The notes under the pieces are model-generated. The model saw nothing but the letters and a program-made list of their open reading frames with translations. It ran no database searches and had not been told where the DNA came from. Positions 16,556 through 24,233 of a stretch of 38,633 nt of DNA are shown here, piece after piece. The DNA comes from Prevotella sp. (GTDB lineage: Bacteria; Bacteroidota; Bacteroidia; Bacteroidales; Bacteroidaceae). Both the position numbers and the translations under genes were made by a program. The stretch lies in NCBI GenBank assembly GCA_017619275.1, contig JAFZSR010000088.1, positions 1-38,633 on the forward strand, given 5' to 3'. Numbering within the stretch: position 1 is the stretch's first letter; the number at the start of each line of letters is the position of its first letter.

Positions 16556-17170
16556 TCAGTCTTCTATTTCAATTATCACTGGTTGATTTTTGAGATTGTA
16601 TTTGCTATCCATCACTGAGGCATTGGAGTAATATACGCCATCTTTCATTGTAATCCCGTAGGCATCATGTTCGTGTCCGAACAAATGGCATGAAATCTTT
16701 AGGTTTTCCAATCTTTCTGCCAATGATGCATCACCACGATGAGCAAGTCCCTTGCCATAATCTGCCAAGTCGCATATACTTTTAGGAGGGATGTGAGTTA
16801 TGAGTATATCGGTATCAGCTGGAATGTTGCGGATGAACGATTCTAATTTTCCATTCCTGGAATCTTCAATGAACATCGGAATACCATAGAACTTCCAGCC
16901 TTCTATCATGACGCTGCTATTACATAGATAGTGAACATTATCAGGAAGCCCTTCAATGCCGTTTGCTCCATACATGCAAACATCATGATTACCTGATATG
17001 AATATCTTATGCTTATATGGCAGGTCACAGAACCAGTTCATGAAATCATAAGCTTCTTCCTCGCTTCCTGAAAAAGTGAAATCACCACTATGCACGATGA
17101 CATCAGCCTTAGGAAGCGAGGAAAGTTTACAATGACAGCTGTGAGTGTCAGAAAGATGTAGAATTTTCAT
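16556..17170 (-). CDS. calcineurin-like metallophosphoesterase
   Basis: A protein of about 204 residues with the complete metallophosphoesterase motif set: LSDTHS at the N-terminus, HSGDF, SGNHD, ITHIPP and FGHEH. These supply the Asp, Asn and His ligands of a two-metal site, so it should hydrolyse a phosphoester. The substrate is unknown; relatives act on cyclic nucleotides, nucleic acids or phosphoproteins. The ATG at 17170 (MKILHLSDTH) is preferred over one 15 codons upstream because it begins the first beta strand. It is the third gene of an apparent leftward group after a WYL regulator and a nuclease-like gene, with a 49-base gap. The region is AT-rich compared with the genes to its right and left. 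Confidence 0.85.
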   Translation of the reverse strand: MKILHLSDTHSCHCKLSSLPKADVIVHSGDFTFSGSEEEAYDFMNWFCDLPYKHKIFISGNHDVCMYGANGIEGLPDNVHYLCNSSVMIEGWKFYGIPMFIEDSRNGKLESFIRNIPADTDILITHIPPKSICDLADYGKGLAHRGDASLAERLENLKISCHLFGHEHDAYGITMKDGVYYSNASVMDSKYNLKNQPVIIEIED

Positions 17171-17219
17171 TTTTTGAAAAGATTGACTTAAATACATCTT
17201 TCTTGTCATTGACAAAAAA

Positions 17220-17981
17220 TTATTTTTTTGAGCTACTGTCTATCTCAATATAAGAGCTATATACTGTAATCCCATCTATATTGTTCTCAAACATTAATGA
17301 TTCATTCTCGGTCTTAATTCGTTTAAAATGCTGAGAATCCATAAAATTAACGTAATCTTCTTTGTTAGTTTTACCTATACTTGTATCAAAATCGGATGTG
17401 TGATATACTATGACTGGCATATATAAAAGACCTTTTACTTTAATTGCCTCAGTTAAACTTCCCGCCAAGTAATATAATAATTGATATCTTATATGAGTTA
17501 GTTCTTCTATACTCTTTCCTCTATAGTATTTTGAACATAAATCTTCTATTCTTTGTTTTGCTTTGCTATTAGGCTTTTCCTTGAATATTTTCTCTGCTAT
17601 TTTATATGCTTCAGGAATACTGTTGCTAAAACATTCATCAACTTTTGCCTCTATGCAAATAACTATTGGTGTATCATTGTTTCCTGCCCATATTACCATG
17701 TCCTGAATCCTGCCATTACCTCGAAATTGATCGAAACGACTTTCATGTTCAATCTCAGCATGGGACATTACCACATCATTTAGTCCAAACTTCGATAAAT
17801 AACTTTTCAAAACACTAATTCCATCAGAAGATTCGATGTTTGGAGATAGAAAATGATATGCAAGAGCATGAGCACTTCTACCTTCACGCCAATGACAAGG
17901 CTTACCATCTACTTCTTTAAAGGCTTTTTCCCAGCTATTAATATCGCTGATTACGGTTCCATTTTTGTTAGTAATTCTCAT
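17220..17981 (-). CDS. PD-(D/E)XK-type nuclease-like protein
   Basis: A 253-residue soluble protein. HWREGRSAHALAYHF is near residue 30. At about 93-114 comes DMVIWAGNNDTPIVICIEAK, where the Asp and the later E-x-K give the D...ExK arrangement of the PD-(D/E)XK nuclease fold. The charged helix after it and IRYQLLYYLAGSL also fit such folds. It resembles the DUF6946 group as I recall it, but I could not search. Its start overlaps the end of the WYL regulator by 14 bases, showing close coupling. DNA cleavage has not been shown for such proteins. The neighbouring regulator suggests a role in defence or in nucleic-acid turnover. Confidence 0.6.
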   Translation of the reverse strand: MRITNKNGTVISDINSWEKAFKEVDGKPCHWREGRSAHALAYHFLSPNIESSDGISVLKSYLSKFGLNDVVMSHAEIEHESRFDQFRGNGRIQDMVIWAGNNDTPIVICIEAKVDECFSNSIPEAYKIAEKIFKEKPNSKAKQRIEDLCSKYYRGKSIEELTHIRYQLLYYLAGSLTEAIKVKGLLYMPVIVYHTSDFDTSIGKTNKEDYVNFMDSQHFKRIKTENESLMFENNIDGITVYSSYIEIDSSSKK

Positions 17982-18903
17982 AATTTCGCTTATTATAAAA
18001 GTTAAACATGTTACTTATTCTCTTCTTCATCTCTTCTCTCAATGATTCTGGTTCCTGCACCTCCACCTTGTCTCCCATCGCTAGCAATAGGCTCACCAAT
18101 TCAGGCGTTATACATAACCTATAGGTGAACTCAGCAAATTCTCCATGTTTGGAATTGCCTTCGGATTGGCTTTTATGAAGCGGAGTTGAACGAAGATATT
18201 CTGCCTGTATGCCGTAAGCACGGATTTTGACGTTGGTGATGGGTAAATCTTTATTCACAAAGATGCCAACGACATTAGCAAAGTACTTGCGGGCATCAAA
18301 GTCTTCAGGCAAGGTGAAGCTATTCGTAAGCATTTTCAACGCAAGTATGCGGTCAAGGGCAATTATGCGCAACCCATCTATTTCTTTAAAAAATCCCAAT
18401 AGATACCAACGTCGATTGAAGACCTTCAAGGCGTATGGCTGAATATGGAATATTTGCAAATGTTCTTCGCCCTGTTCGCCCTCGTATCGCTGATAGTCGA
18501 CGAGCAATTCCACATTACTTTGCATTGCTTCTATGATAGGGTCAAGATAACTGGTTCCATGAGGAATCTCTTCAAGAAGAATCCTGTCACGCATCCTGGC
18601 ATAGGTGGTAAAATCCTGGGGGACGCTGTACTGCTTCAGCAACCACTTGCCAAGTTTGTTGTTATTCAAAACCTCTGGGTTCTTTACGTAATAGGTATAA
18701 CCTTTGGACTTATTGCATTCTATGATTATCCCAAACATTTCTTTTATGCCCTTACGATGCTCATGGAAAGTGCGTAAAGGAAGTCCACCTTTCTTGTATG
18801 GAGAAACTTCCCATAACAACGCAATTTCCTCATAAGTCAATGGGCCTAAATTGAGGATTGTGTCAAGCAGCCAAATGTACCGTAGGTAAGTCTTACTGAT
18901 CAT
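17968..18903 (-). CDS. WYL-domain transcriptional regulator
   Basis: A 311-residue cytoplasmic regulator. Residues 1-75 form a winged-helix DNA-binding region (LTYEEIALLWEVS, LPLRTFHEHRKGIKEMFG). About 120-200 is the WYL domain, with HIQPYALKVFNRRWYLLGF at 153-171 and a typical ILALKML end. About 225-295 is the C-terminal WCX region. Such proteins (BrxR, CapW and others) bind nucleic acid or nucleotide ligands and often repress phage-defence operons. The open frame begins earlier at 18957, but the ATG at 18903 (MISKTYLRYIWLL) begins the winged helix. It overlaps the nuclease-like gene downstream and probably controls its own operon. Confidence 0.88.
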   Translation of the reverse strand: MISKTYLRYIWLLDTILNLGPLTYEEIALLWEVSPYKKGGLPLRTFHEHRKGIKEMFGIIIECNKSKGYTYYVKNPEVLNNNKLGKWLLKQYSVPQDFTTYARMRDRILLEEIPHGTSYLDPIIEAMQSNVELLVDYQRYEGEQGEEHLQIFHIQPYALKVFNRRWYLLGFFKEIDGLRIIALDRILALKMLTNSFTLPEDFDARKYFANVVGIFVNKDLPITNVKIRAYGIQAEYLRSTPLHKSQSEGNSKHGEFAEFTYRLCITPELVSLLLAMGDKVEVQEPESLREEMKKRISNMFNFYNKRNYENY

Positions 18904-19121
18904 TGTAATAATATTAGGCTCAAACGCGAAATTACAGATATATTCTGCAAAAAACATCGCATATAATTTAAAAACGAATATTTAGCTATTATATTGCCTT
19001 ACTATGAGGATAATATGCAGAAAAGGCATCAAAAAAAATCATTTTTTCGCTATGCACATGGACTTAGCGCCAGCCACTGTCATGCAGACAATGGCCAGTG
19101 CAGTCTAATTCGCAAACATCA

Positions 19122-19796
19122 TCAACCTCGTCGATTATTACTTTGGTTGGGTGTGTACTCCTCAAAGCAGTCAATCTTATCTGGATGTGAGCAAATCCAT
19201 TCTCTCAGGACTTTCTCGTATGCCTTGGAATCCCAATAATCCTTTGCTTCGGGAGCCGGTAGTGTTACTTTCTCGGGCAGATAGATGTCTATCGATTTAT
19301 ATTCCTTTTCATCGGCATATCCGAATATCTCATGTCCGCATTCAATGATATGGTGGCAGTTGGAATTGGTACTTTCCAAGTGGGCATGAGCTTGAATACA
19401 ATCTTTCACCACCTTGATGCCGTAGCAAATAGCCTTGCAGAGGTCGGGGTTGCTGTCGAAGTTCTCACGAACCATCTGACGCAGTATTACTTTCCATTGA
19501 TCAAGGCCGACACCTCCGCAAGGTTCCCATTCCTGATACTTACTTGTATTGAACTTCTTGTTGAATCTCCACCAGAAGAACATGGAAGCGCATCCTTGTG
19601 CTGCTTCCGAGTAGACGCTGTCTGTCTCGGAGAAGGTCATCCATAAGCCTTCGATGGCGTCATATAGCACATACCTAAATCCATAAGAGAATCCGCACTG
19701 CCGGATATACTCCTCAATGAGGATGTTCATTGCATACTCTTTGTCAAGTTCCTCACCCTGCTTCTCGAGTTGTTTGATTGTGTAACGTCTCTTCAT
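19122..19796 (-). CDS. hypothetical protein
   Basis: A 224-residue soluble protein that I do not recognise. It begins MKRRYTIKQLEKQGEELDKEY and has aromatic-rich stretches (CGFSYGFRYVLYDAIEGLW, CASMFFWWRF). Several Cys and His residues (CHHIIECGHEIFG at about 147-159) might bind metal. It has no signal peptide or membrane segment. It lies 12 bases after the SLOG gene, so the two are probably one operon. By eye its base composition is like the rest of the AT-rich accessory stretch. The 200 bases to its left hold no gene I can support. Confidence 0.6.
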   Translation of the reverse strand: MKRRYTIKQLEKQGEELDKEYAMNILIEEYIRQCGFSYGFRYVLYDAIEGLWMTFSETDSVYSEAAQGCASMFFWWRFNKKFNTSKYQEWEPCGGVGLDQWKVILRQMVRENFDSNPDLCKAICYGIKVVKDCIQAHAHLESTNSNCHHIIECGHEIFGYADEKEYKSIDIYLPEKVTLPAPEAKDYWDSKAYEKVLREWICSHPDKIDCFEEYTPNQSNNRRG

Positions 19797-19808
19797 GCTT
19801 TTCGTTTT

Positions 19809-20153
19809 TTAGTGAATAAAAATTACTTTTACGCTTTTGTTCATCATTCTTGCCTTTTTGATTGTGTCGTAGGTTCCACGAGATTCAGTCGAAGGGAAGG
19901 CTATAACCCTGTCGCAGTATTCTGCAATCTCATTATTCCTTAAGATGGTGGCGTTGCGACCAAATTTCTTGTAGTCGGGTTTGAAAACCTTGAGTTTGAT
20001 GTTGGACTCCAGTGCCAACTGCTCAGCATAAGTGTCAATACCTTTTGCACCGCCAGAGACAATCTCAGTCACGTTTTCAATACTGAACAGTTTTTTCCAC
20101 TCGTCATAAGGAACAGAAGGATTCCTCGTTCCTACAATTGCTAATTTCATCAT
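19809..20153 (-). CDS. small SLOG-domain protein (DprA/YspA-like)
   Basis: A 114-residue protein covering one Rossmann-like SLOG domain. It has LAIVGTRNPS at the N-terminus, VSGGAKGIDTYAEQLA (about 33-48) as the nucleotide-binding loop, and FPSTESRGTYDTIKKA near the end. SLOG domains bind nucleotides or nucleotide-derived signals; DprA and DUF2493 (YspA) proteins are relatives. It lacks the extra domains of DprA, so a direct role in transformation is unlikely. It is probably cotranscribed with the hypothetical gene that follows. Its place in an accessory region hints at a sensing role in a defence system, which is an inference. Confidence 0.8.
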   Translation of the reverse strand: MMKLAIVGTRNPSVPYDEWKKLFSIENVTEIVSGGAKGIDTYAEQLALESNIKLKVFKPDYKKFGRNATILRNNEIAEYCDRVIAFPSTESRGTYDTIKKARMMNKSVKVIFIH

Positions 20154-20334
20154 GTCAAAGAAAGGGAGTTTTTAAGTAGTCCCATATATTATTATACGAA
20201 TGAGAAAATCGATTTTGGGCGAAAAACGGATTTTGTATGCAGAATTGCCGCACAACATGGCAAATAATTGATAGTTTTTGGGGGGGTGAGAGACTTTACG
20301 CGATTATTGACAAGGGGGAGCAATCATAAAAAAG

Positions 20335-20608
20335 TATTGGTGTCCGGGTAAAATGAGCTAAGACAATCCTACCATCTATAAACATGGACATTCTGAAAGA
20401 ACTGGAGAAAACGGGGCTTTGAGAAAGCTGCTTTCTACAAACATCTGTCAGCTTTTTATTTGTTTAAATTACGTCGTAATCTATATAAATTGTGACGCAG
20501 TTTATATAGATTACGACGTAGTTTATAAAAACCACGACGTGGTCCGAAGAATGTCTGCGTGTTCGGTGCATAAGTCCTGACGCAGGCAACCTTTCCCGGA
20601 CACCAATA
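20335..20608. mobile_element. 274-bp MITE-like element with TATTGGTGTCCGGG ends
   Basis: The ends are inverted: TATTGGTGTCCGGG at 20335-20348 and its complement at 20595-20608. Inside, ATGGACATTCTGAAAG (20382) begins a short frame, MDILKELEKTG, that breaks and, after a one-base shift, runs on through the tandem repeat to a stop near 20580. It looks like a shrunken IS end-pair or a MITE. I have a weak recollection of similar ends on Bacteroidetes IS4-type elements, but I did not confirm this. No transposase is present. The remaining 180 bases between the SLOG gene and this element hold no gene. Confidence 0.65.
20466..20542. repeat. 21-bp tandem repeat inside the MITE-like element
   Basis: There are 3.7 imperfect copies of a 21-bp unit (first AAATTACGTCGTAATCTATA). 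Both strands stay open, giving a 7-residue repeat (for example FYKLRRN, LYKLRHN and LYRLRRN on the minus strand). Adjacent units can pair as a long hairpin. Translation is doubtful. Confidence 0.7.
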
Positions 20609-20653
20609 TGTTAAATGTCTGTTCAGATTTAGTTTATACAAATGAATATTATT

Positions 20654-20738
20654 ATCTACAACAGATTAAAACGGATTTCACGGATTTTGGCTACATAGGA
20701 CCCTCATCCGTTTAATCCGTTTTAATCCGTTGTTGATA
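20654..20738 (-). repeat. 85-bp hairpin repeat, copy A
   Basis: Two arms of about 33 bp, built from ACGGATTAAAACGGATT-like sequence, are inverted around a 20-base loop. The same family recurs at 22941-23020. It lies just past the stop of the leftward DUF1593 gene and probably acts as its terminator. Confidence 0.75.
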
Positions 20739-20763
20739 AAAGATAATAGTGTTCTTCTACTTA

Positions 20764-22194
20764 TTAGTCTATTTTGATGATAACCCGTTGATACGACTTC
20801 AGGCTGAAAGCGCCATTGTCGGTCACTTCGCAAACAAGGTGAAGCGCCTGGCCAGCGGCGTCGGCAGGTATGTGGACGTTGATGATGCCCTTTCCAGCAT
20901 CTTCAATGGCGAGCTTCGCTGTTCCTATCTCGGGTTGTTGCCACCATTGGAACAGGATGTCGTTGCCGTCAGGATCCTTCGATTTCGAGGCATCCAGACG
21001 AATGGTCGCCCCCACCTTGGCCATTAACACCAAAGGCGACAGCCCTTGATGACCATTCTTGCCTTGCAAGCGACCAGAGGTCGAGCGCACCACAACGATA
21101 GGATTGTGATTGCCCTTGCCCTCATCGGCCCACTGCATACGGGCCATGAAGTCGTTGAGCTCGTCCATATAAAACCGCTGCTTATAGCCCACGCTAATAC
21201 TGCGTACGGATTCCTGCCAACTGGTCCATGCGGTGGTGAGCGAGTCGGCACATAGGCCTCGCTCATGGTAGCCAGCCCAACCAGCCTGCAAGGGGTTTTC
21301 TGGGTCGTTCAATCCGTTGGGCAGAACGTAGAGGAAACTCGGCGTATCGCCTTCCACCCCCCATTTGTAGTTGGGGTATTCCTTTCCCAGTGCACCCTTC
21401 GTCTGGATGTGCTGCTGATGCAGCGCCCAAGTTTGCTTACCCAGTTCGCATTGCTCTTGCCAAGCGCCCTCGTCCCAGATGAACTGGAGACAGTCCTTGA
21501 ACTCCTGGCGCAGCCACATGTGTGAACTGCGGGCGCGGTCCATGCGGTGAGCGTAGTCCATATCCTGGTCGGTGATGGTGAAAATGCGGAACTTACTGAC
21601 AAACTTTGTGACTTCCTCTTCCGTTCTGGTCTGTTTCACCCTCCAGATGGCCTGCGCCAGCGTGTTGGCGCCGCCCCAGGCAGCCACATAGATGGGACGT
21701 GGGTCATCCTCGTCGGCCAATCGAATCAGCAACTCACTGCCTGGCGAGTCATTCCGCTCGCCGATGGAGCGGATGCCACCATACATGCTGCCCATGACGG
21801 CACGCTTGCTGAGATACTCTGCACTGGGCCAGTAGCCCATCCGCTGGCTGCCGTTCTCCTTCTTGAGCGCGAGATGCTTTTTCTGTCCGGAGCGCTTCAT
21901 CAGGTTCGGTACATCCTTGGCATAAGCGGTAATCACGCGACCTAAATACTGTGACCACTCCAACGGATACGGGTCGCAGTTCCAGCCCACCGACGTGATC
22001 AGCGCCTCAATCTCGAACATGTCGGCATACACCAAAAGGTGTACCATCGACTCCATGTCGTCGGGCTCCACGTCGGCCGGTGCGATGTCTGTGCATACCA
22101 CCAGTCGAGGTTTCAAGACCGCCTCCTTCGCCAAACTGGTCGCCGTCACGCCTATCAGCCCAAACAACAAAGCTATGATTCTTGTCCTATTCAT
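20764..22194 (-). CDS. secreted DUF1593 protein (nucleoside hydrolase-like)
   Basis: A 476-residue exported protein with a signal peptide (1-22). The main domain (about 28-330) is of the DUF1593 type, related in fold to inosine-uridine nucleoside hydrolases. VVCTDIAPADVEPDDMESMV carries the acidic cluster that binds calcium in those enzymes. AAWGGANTLAQAIW, FTITDQDMD and GVEGDTPSFL are further matches. The C-terminal part (from about 370) is a beta-sandwich with LDASKSKDPDGNDILFQWW, a PKD-like sequence. DUF1593 proteins are often linked to polysaccharide use, but the substrate is unknown. It is the last gene of a leftward group after a lipoprotein gene (14-base gap). Confidence 0.88.
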   Translation of the reverse strand: MNRTRIIALLFGLIGVTATSLAKEAVLKPRLVVCTDIAPADVEPDDMESMVHLLVYADMFEIEALITSVGWNCDPYPLEWSQYLGRVITAYAKDVPNLMKRSGQKKHLALKKENGSQRMGYWPSAEYLSKRAVMGSMYGGIRSIGERNDSPGSELLIRLADEDDPRPIYVAAWGGANTLAQAIWRVKQTRTEEEVTKFVSKFRIFTITDQDMDYAHRMDRARSSHMWLRQEFKDCLQFIWDEGAWQEQCELGKQTWALHQQHIQTKGALGKEYPNYKWGVEGDTPSFLYVLPNGLNDPENPLQAGWAGYHERGLCADSLTTAWTSWQESVRSISVGYKQRFYMDELNDFMARMQWADEGKGNHNPIVVVRSTSGRLQGKNGHQGLSPLVLMAKVGATIRLDASKSKDPDGNDILFQWWQQPEIGTAKLAIEDAGKGIINVHIPADAAGQALHLVCEVTDNGAFSLKSYQRVIIKID

Positions 22195-22208
22195 ATATGT
22201 TCCATTTT

Positions 22209-22697
22209 TCAGTTACCTCTTGTTTGCTCAATCAGGTCGTGAAGGCTGGGCAGAAGCTCGTCGATGAGCGATTGCAGCTGAACCGGGTGTGGAAGAGAGA
22301 GGTTACCGCCGCCGTGCGTGCTATAGGCATCGAAGAACTCGTCGTCGCCATGATAGAGACTGAGCGACATCGTAGAGCTTCCCGTGGAAATGCTCTTCAC
22401 CTCCTTCACTTTTTTGATGCCCAACTGGCTCAACTTATCAACGAACGAGCGGAAGCTTTCCTCGCTGAGGGTAAAGGACTTACTGAGCAACGTCTCACTA
22501 TAGTTGTTGACCTGAAACTCAATGGAATTGGCGGTGACCGTAAGCGTGTAGGAACGGTAATAATCTGGGGCAATCGAAGGGTCGGAATGGCGGTATACCA
22601 CCTTCGAAACCTGCTGCCAATCGACGACCGACGGTTCCTTTCCACAGGTGGAAAACAGAGCTGACAAGGCAGCGCAAAATAACGACAGAATCTTCAT
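22209..22697 (-). CDS. putative lipoprotein
   Basis: A 162-residue protein that I do not recognise. The N-terminus MKILSLFCAALSALFSTCGK ends in a lipobox-like LFSTC, so it is probably lipidated at Cys18 and exported. The rest looks like a single mostly beta domain (YTLTVTANSIEFQVNNYSE, STMSLSLYHGDDEFFD). Its ATG overlaps the stop of the small Cys-rich gene upstream (ATGA), and DUF1593 follows 14 bases later. Confidence 0.65.
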   Translation of the reverse strand: MKILSLFCAALSALFSTCGKEPSVVDWQQVSKVVYRHSDPSIAPDYYRSYTLTVTANSIEFQVNNYSETLLSKSFTLSEESFRSFVDKLSQLGIKKVKEVKSISTGSSTMSLSLYHGDDEFFDAYSTHGGGNLSLPHPVQLQSLIDELLPSLHDLIEQTRGN

Positions 22698-22900
22698 TGT
22701 TTTACGGATTTATCCACATAAGGACAATGCTCGGGCTTGGCGTTCATGCTTTTCACGCCACCGTCTTTCGACGGCTTCAGCGGGCAACCGACACACCCCT
22801 CGCAGGGATTGTGGCGCGAGGCAAACGCACGACCGATAAGAACAGCAGCAAAGACCACCGCTACGGCCACACACACCAATGCCAATACCAGCTGTATCAC
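22694..22900 (-). CDS. small Cys-rich membrane protein, FeoB-associated type
   Basis: A 68-residue protein with one N-terminal transmembrane helix (about 2-24) and a short cytoplasmic tail holding NPCEGCVGCPLK and CPYVDKSVKQ. The CxxCxxC group and the later Cys match the FeoB-associated Cys-rich membrane protein family. These usually accompany feoB, but feoAB here is 7.3 kb away at 30217. The start is GTG (22898-22900). It overlaps the lipoprotein gene by four bases. A promoter was not clear. Confidence 0.7.
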   Translation of the reverse strand: MIQLVLALVCVAVAVVFAAVLIGRAFASRHNPCEGCVGCPLKPSKDGGVKSMNAKPEHCPYVDKSVKQ

Positions 22901-22940
22901 ATCGTCGAAGTTATTAAATTAGTGAACATATTATTCTTAT

Positions 22941-23020
22941 ATCAACAACGGATTAAAACGGATTTAACGGATGACTGCCATGCGCAGCCAATCCGTGAAA
23001 TCCGTGAAATCCGTTGTTGA
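22941..23020 (-). repeat. 80-bp hairpin repeat, copy B
   Basis: Arms at 22941-22972 and 22990-23020 are inverted copies built from ACGGATT and AATCCGT units. It belongs to the same family as 20654-20738. It lies 80 bases past the stop of the leftward lipid kinase gene, where it may act as a terminator, and upstream of the Cys-rich gene. Confidence 0.75.
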
Positions 23021-23060
23021 AAAATAAAAGCCATTTGTATAAACTAAATTTGAACCCCGT

Positions 23061-23092
23061 CCCTCACCCTATTGGGGGGAGCCGGAGGGGGG
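23061..23092. repeat. G-rich interspersed repeat after the lipid kinase gene
   Basis: Contains ATTGGGGGGAGCCGG (23071-23085), identical to 12785-12799 in the cdsA terminator, followed by AGGGGGG. It begins a few bases past the lipid kinase stop. It is another member of the G-run palindromic repeats seen at 1602, 2080 and 15714. Confidence 0.6.
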
Positions 23093-23099
23093 TCACACC

Positions 23100-24080
23100 T
23101 CATTTCTTCGCATGTCCCCTGCCATCGAGCAGATGGCTGAATGCGCTGGCCACCTTGCCGGGTTTCGCCTTGTCCTCGATGGCCTCAGGATTCACGATGG
23201 CCTTCAACGACATGGGCTTGATGGCGATGTCGATGTCGCAGCCCATCACCGAGGGGTCGCCATCGAAGTGCACAGCCCCCTCTTCCTGACGATGGATATG
23301 CAGACTGCGTGCCTGGAAGTGACGCACGTGGTGATTGTCTTTCACGGTTTTCAGCATCAGGTCCATCAGCATCTTCGGGCCTCCCATGCCCTTGAAAGGC
23401 TCCATGATGATGACATCGAGCAAGCCGTCTTGCATCGAGGCGCCGGGAGCTATATAGGTATTATTACCATACTGTGCCGCATTGCCACAGGCGATGAGGA
23501 AGGCGTCGTAGTGGGTCACCTCGCCAGCGGCATCTTCCACCTGCACATCGTAGCTGGCAGGCTTGTATCTCATGCCCTCGCTGAGCACCATCTTGGCATA
23601 GGTGGCCAAGCCACGCTTGCCGCTCTGGGCAAATTTCAGCGACACAAAGGCATCGAAGCCCATGCCGCAGGTGCAGAAGAACGGATGTCCGTTGATGACG
23701 CCGTGGTCGAACATAGACGTGTGTCCCTGGGCAATCATGGCCAGCGAGCCTTTCATGCTCATGGGCAGACACAGATGACGTGCCAGGCCGTTGCCCGATC
23801 CGCTGGGCACGATGCCCAACGCCGTCTGCGTGCCTACCAGCGAGCGGGCCACCTCGTTCACCGTGCCATCGCCACCCACAGCCACACATATGTCAACTCC
23901 GTCGGCGGCACACTGCGAAGCCAGCTCAGCAGCATGACCGGCATACTCGGTGCGCACGATACGCCAATCAAACTGCTCGGCATCCAACACGCGCTCCACC
24001 AATCGGTCGAATCCCTTCTTCGAACTGGTGCCCGAGATGGGGTTCACAATGAAAACTATTTGCTTCTTTTTCGTATGCAT
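23100..24080 (-). CDS. diacylglycerol/sphingoid-type lipid kinase (YegS/DagK family)
   Basis: A 326-residue kinase of the YegS/BmrU family that phosphorylates a lipid hydroxyl. It has FIVNPISGTSSKKG at the N-terminus, the nucleotide loop VGGDGTVNEV (about 68-77), VPSGSGNGLARHL (91-103), GMGFDAFVS, and a C-terminal beta domain with the substrate-side motif HFDGDPSVMG. The ATG at 24080 is used; the frame stays open far upstream only as a shadow of the opposite gene. A TACTTTTG box on the minus strand (24085-24092) is only four bases from this ATG, so the leader would be very short. The gene is divergent from serine palmitoyltransferase, so the substrate might be a sphingoid base or ceramide instead of diacylglycerol; this is an inference. 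Confidence 0.9.
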   Translation of the reverse strand: MHTKKKQIVFIVNPISGTSSKKGFDRLVERVLDAEQFDWRIVRTEYAGHAAELASQCAADGVDICVAVGGDGTVNEVARSLVGTQTALGIVPSGSGNGLARHLCLPMSMKGSLAMIAQGHTSMFDHGVINGHPFFCTCGMGFDAFVSLKFAQSGKRGLATYAKMVLSEGMRYKPASYDVQVEDAAGEVTHYDAFLIACGNAAQYGNNTYIAPGASMQDGLLDVIIMEPFKGMGGPKMLMDLMLKTVKDNHHVRHFQARSLHIHRQEEGAVHFDGDPSVMGCDIDIAIKPMSLKAIVNPEAIEDKAKPGKVASAFSHLLDGRGHAKK

Positions 24081-24186
24081 GCCGCAAAAGTACAAATAAA
24101 GCCGCAGAAAACCCCTCAAAAAGCGGAGAAAAATAATTAAAACAAACATTTTTATGAAAAAAGAGCAGGATTTGAAGATTTTTGTG

Positions 24187-24194
24187 TAACTTTG
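24187..24194 (+). promoter_or_regulatory. -7 box of the serine palmitoyltransferase gene
   Basis: TAACTTTG followed by CAGC matches TAnnTTTG, 39 bases before the start codon. The -33 element is not clear. The divergent lipid kinase starts 107 bases away. Confidence 0.6.
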
Positions 24195-24233
24195 CAGCCC
24201 GAAATAGAGTGAAATACCTATCAACATACGTTT

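Noticed and set aside
16368-20153. Integrated island with attachment sites at tRNA-Gln
   Set aside because: The stretch is AT-rich and follows a tRNA, but I found no integrase and no repeat of the tRNA 3' end at the far side.
20382-20580. Transposase gene inside the MITE-like element
   Set aside because: The frame is broken after 12 codons, far too short, and consists mostly of the tandem repeat.
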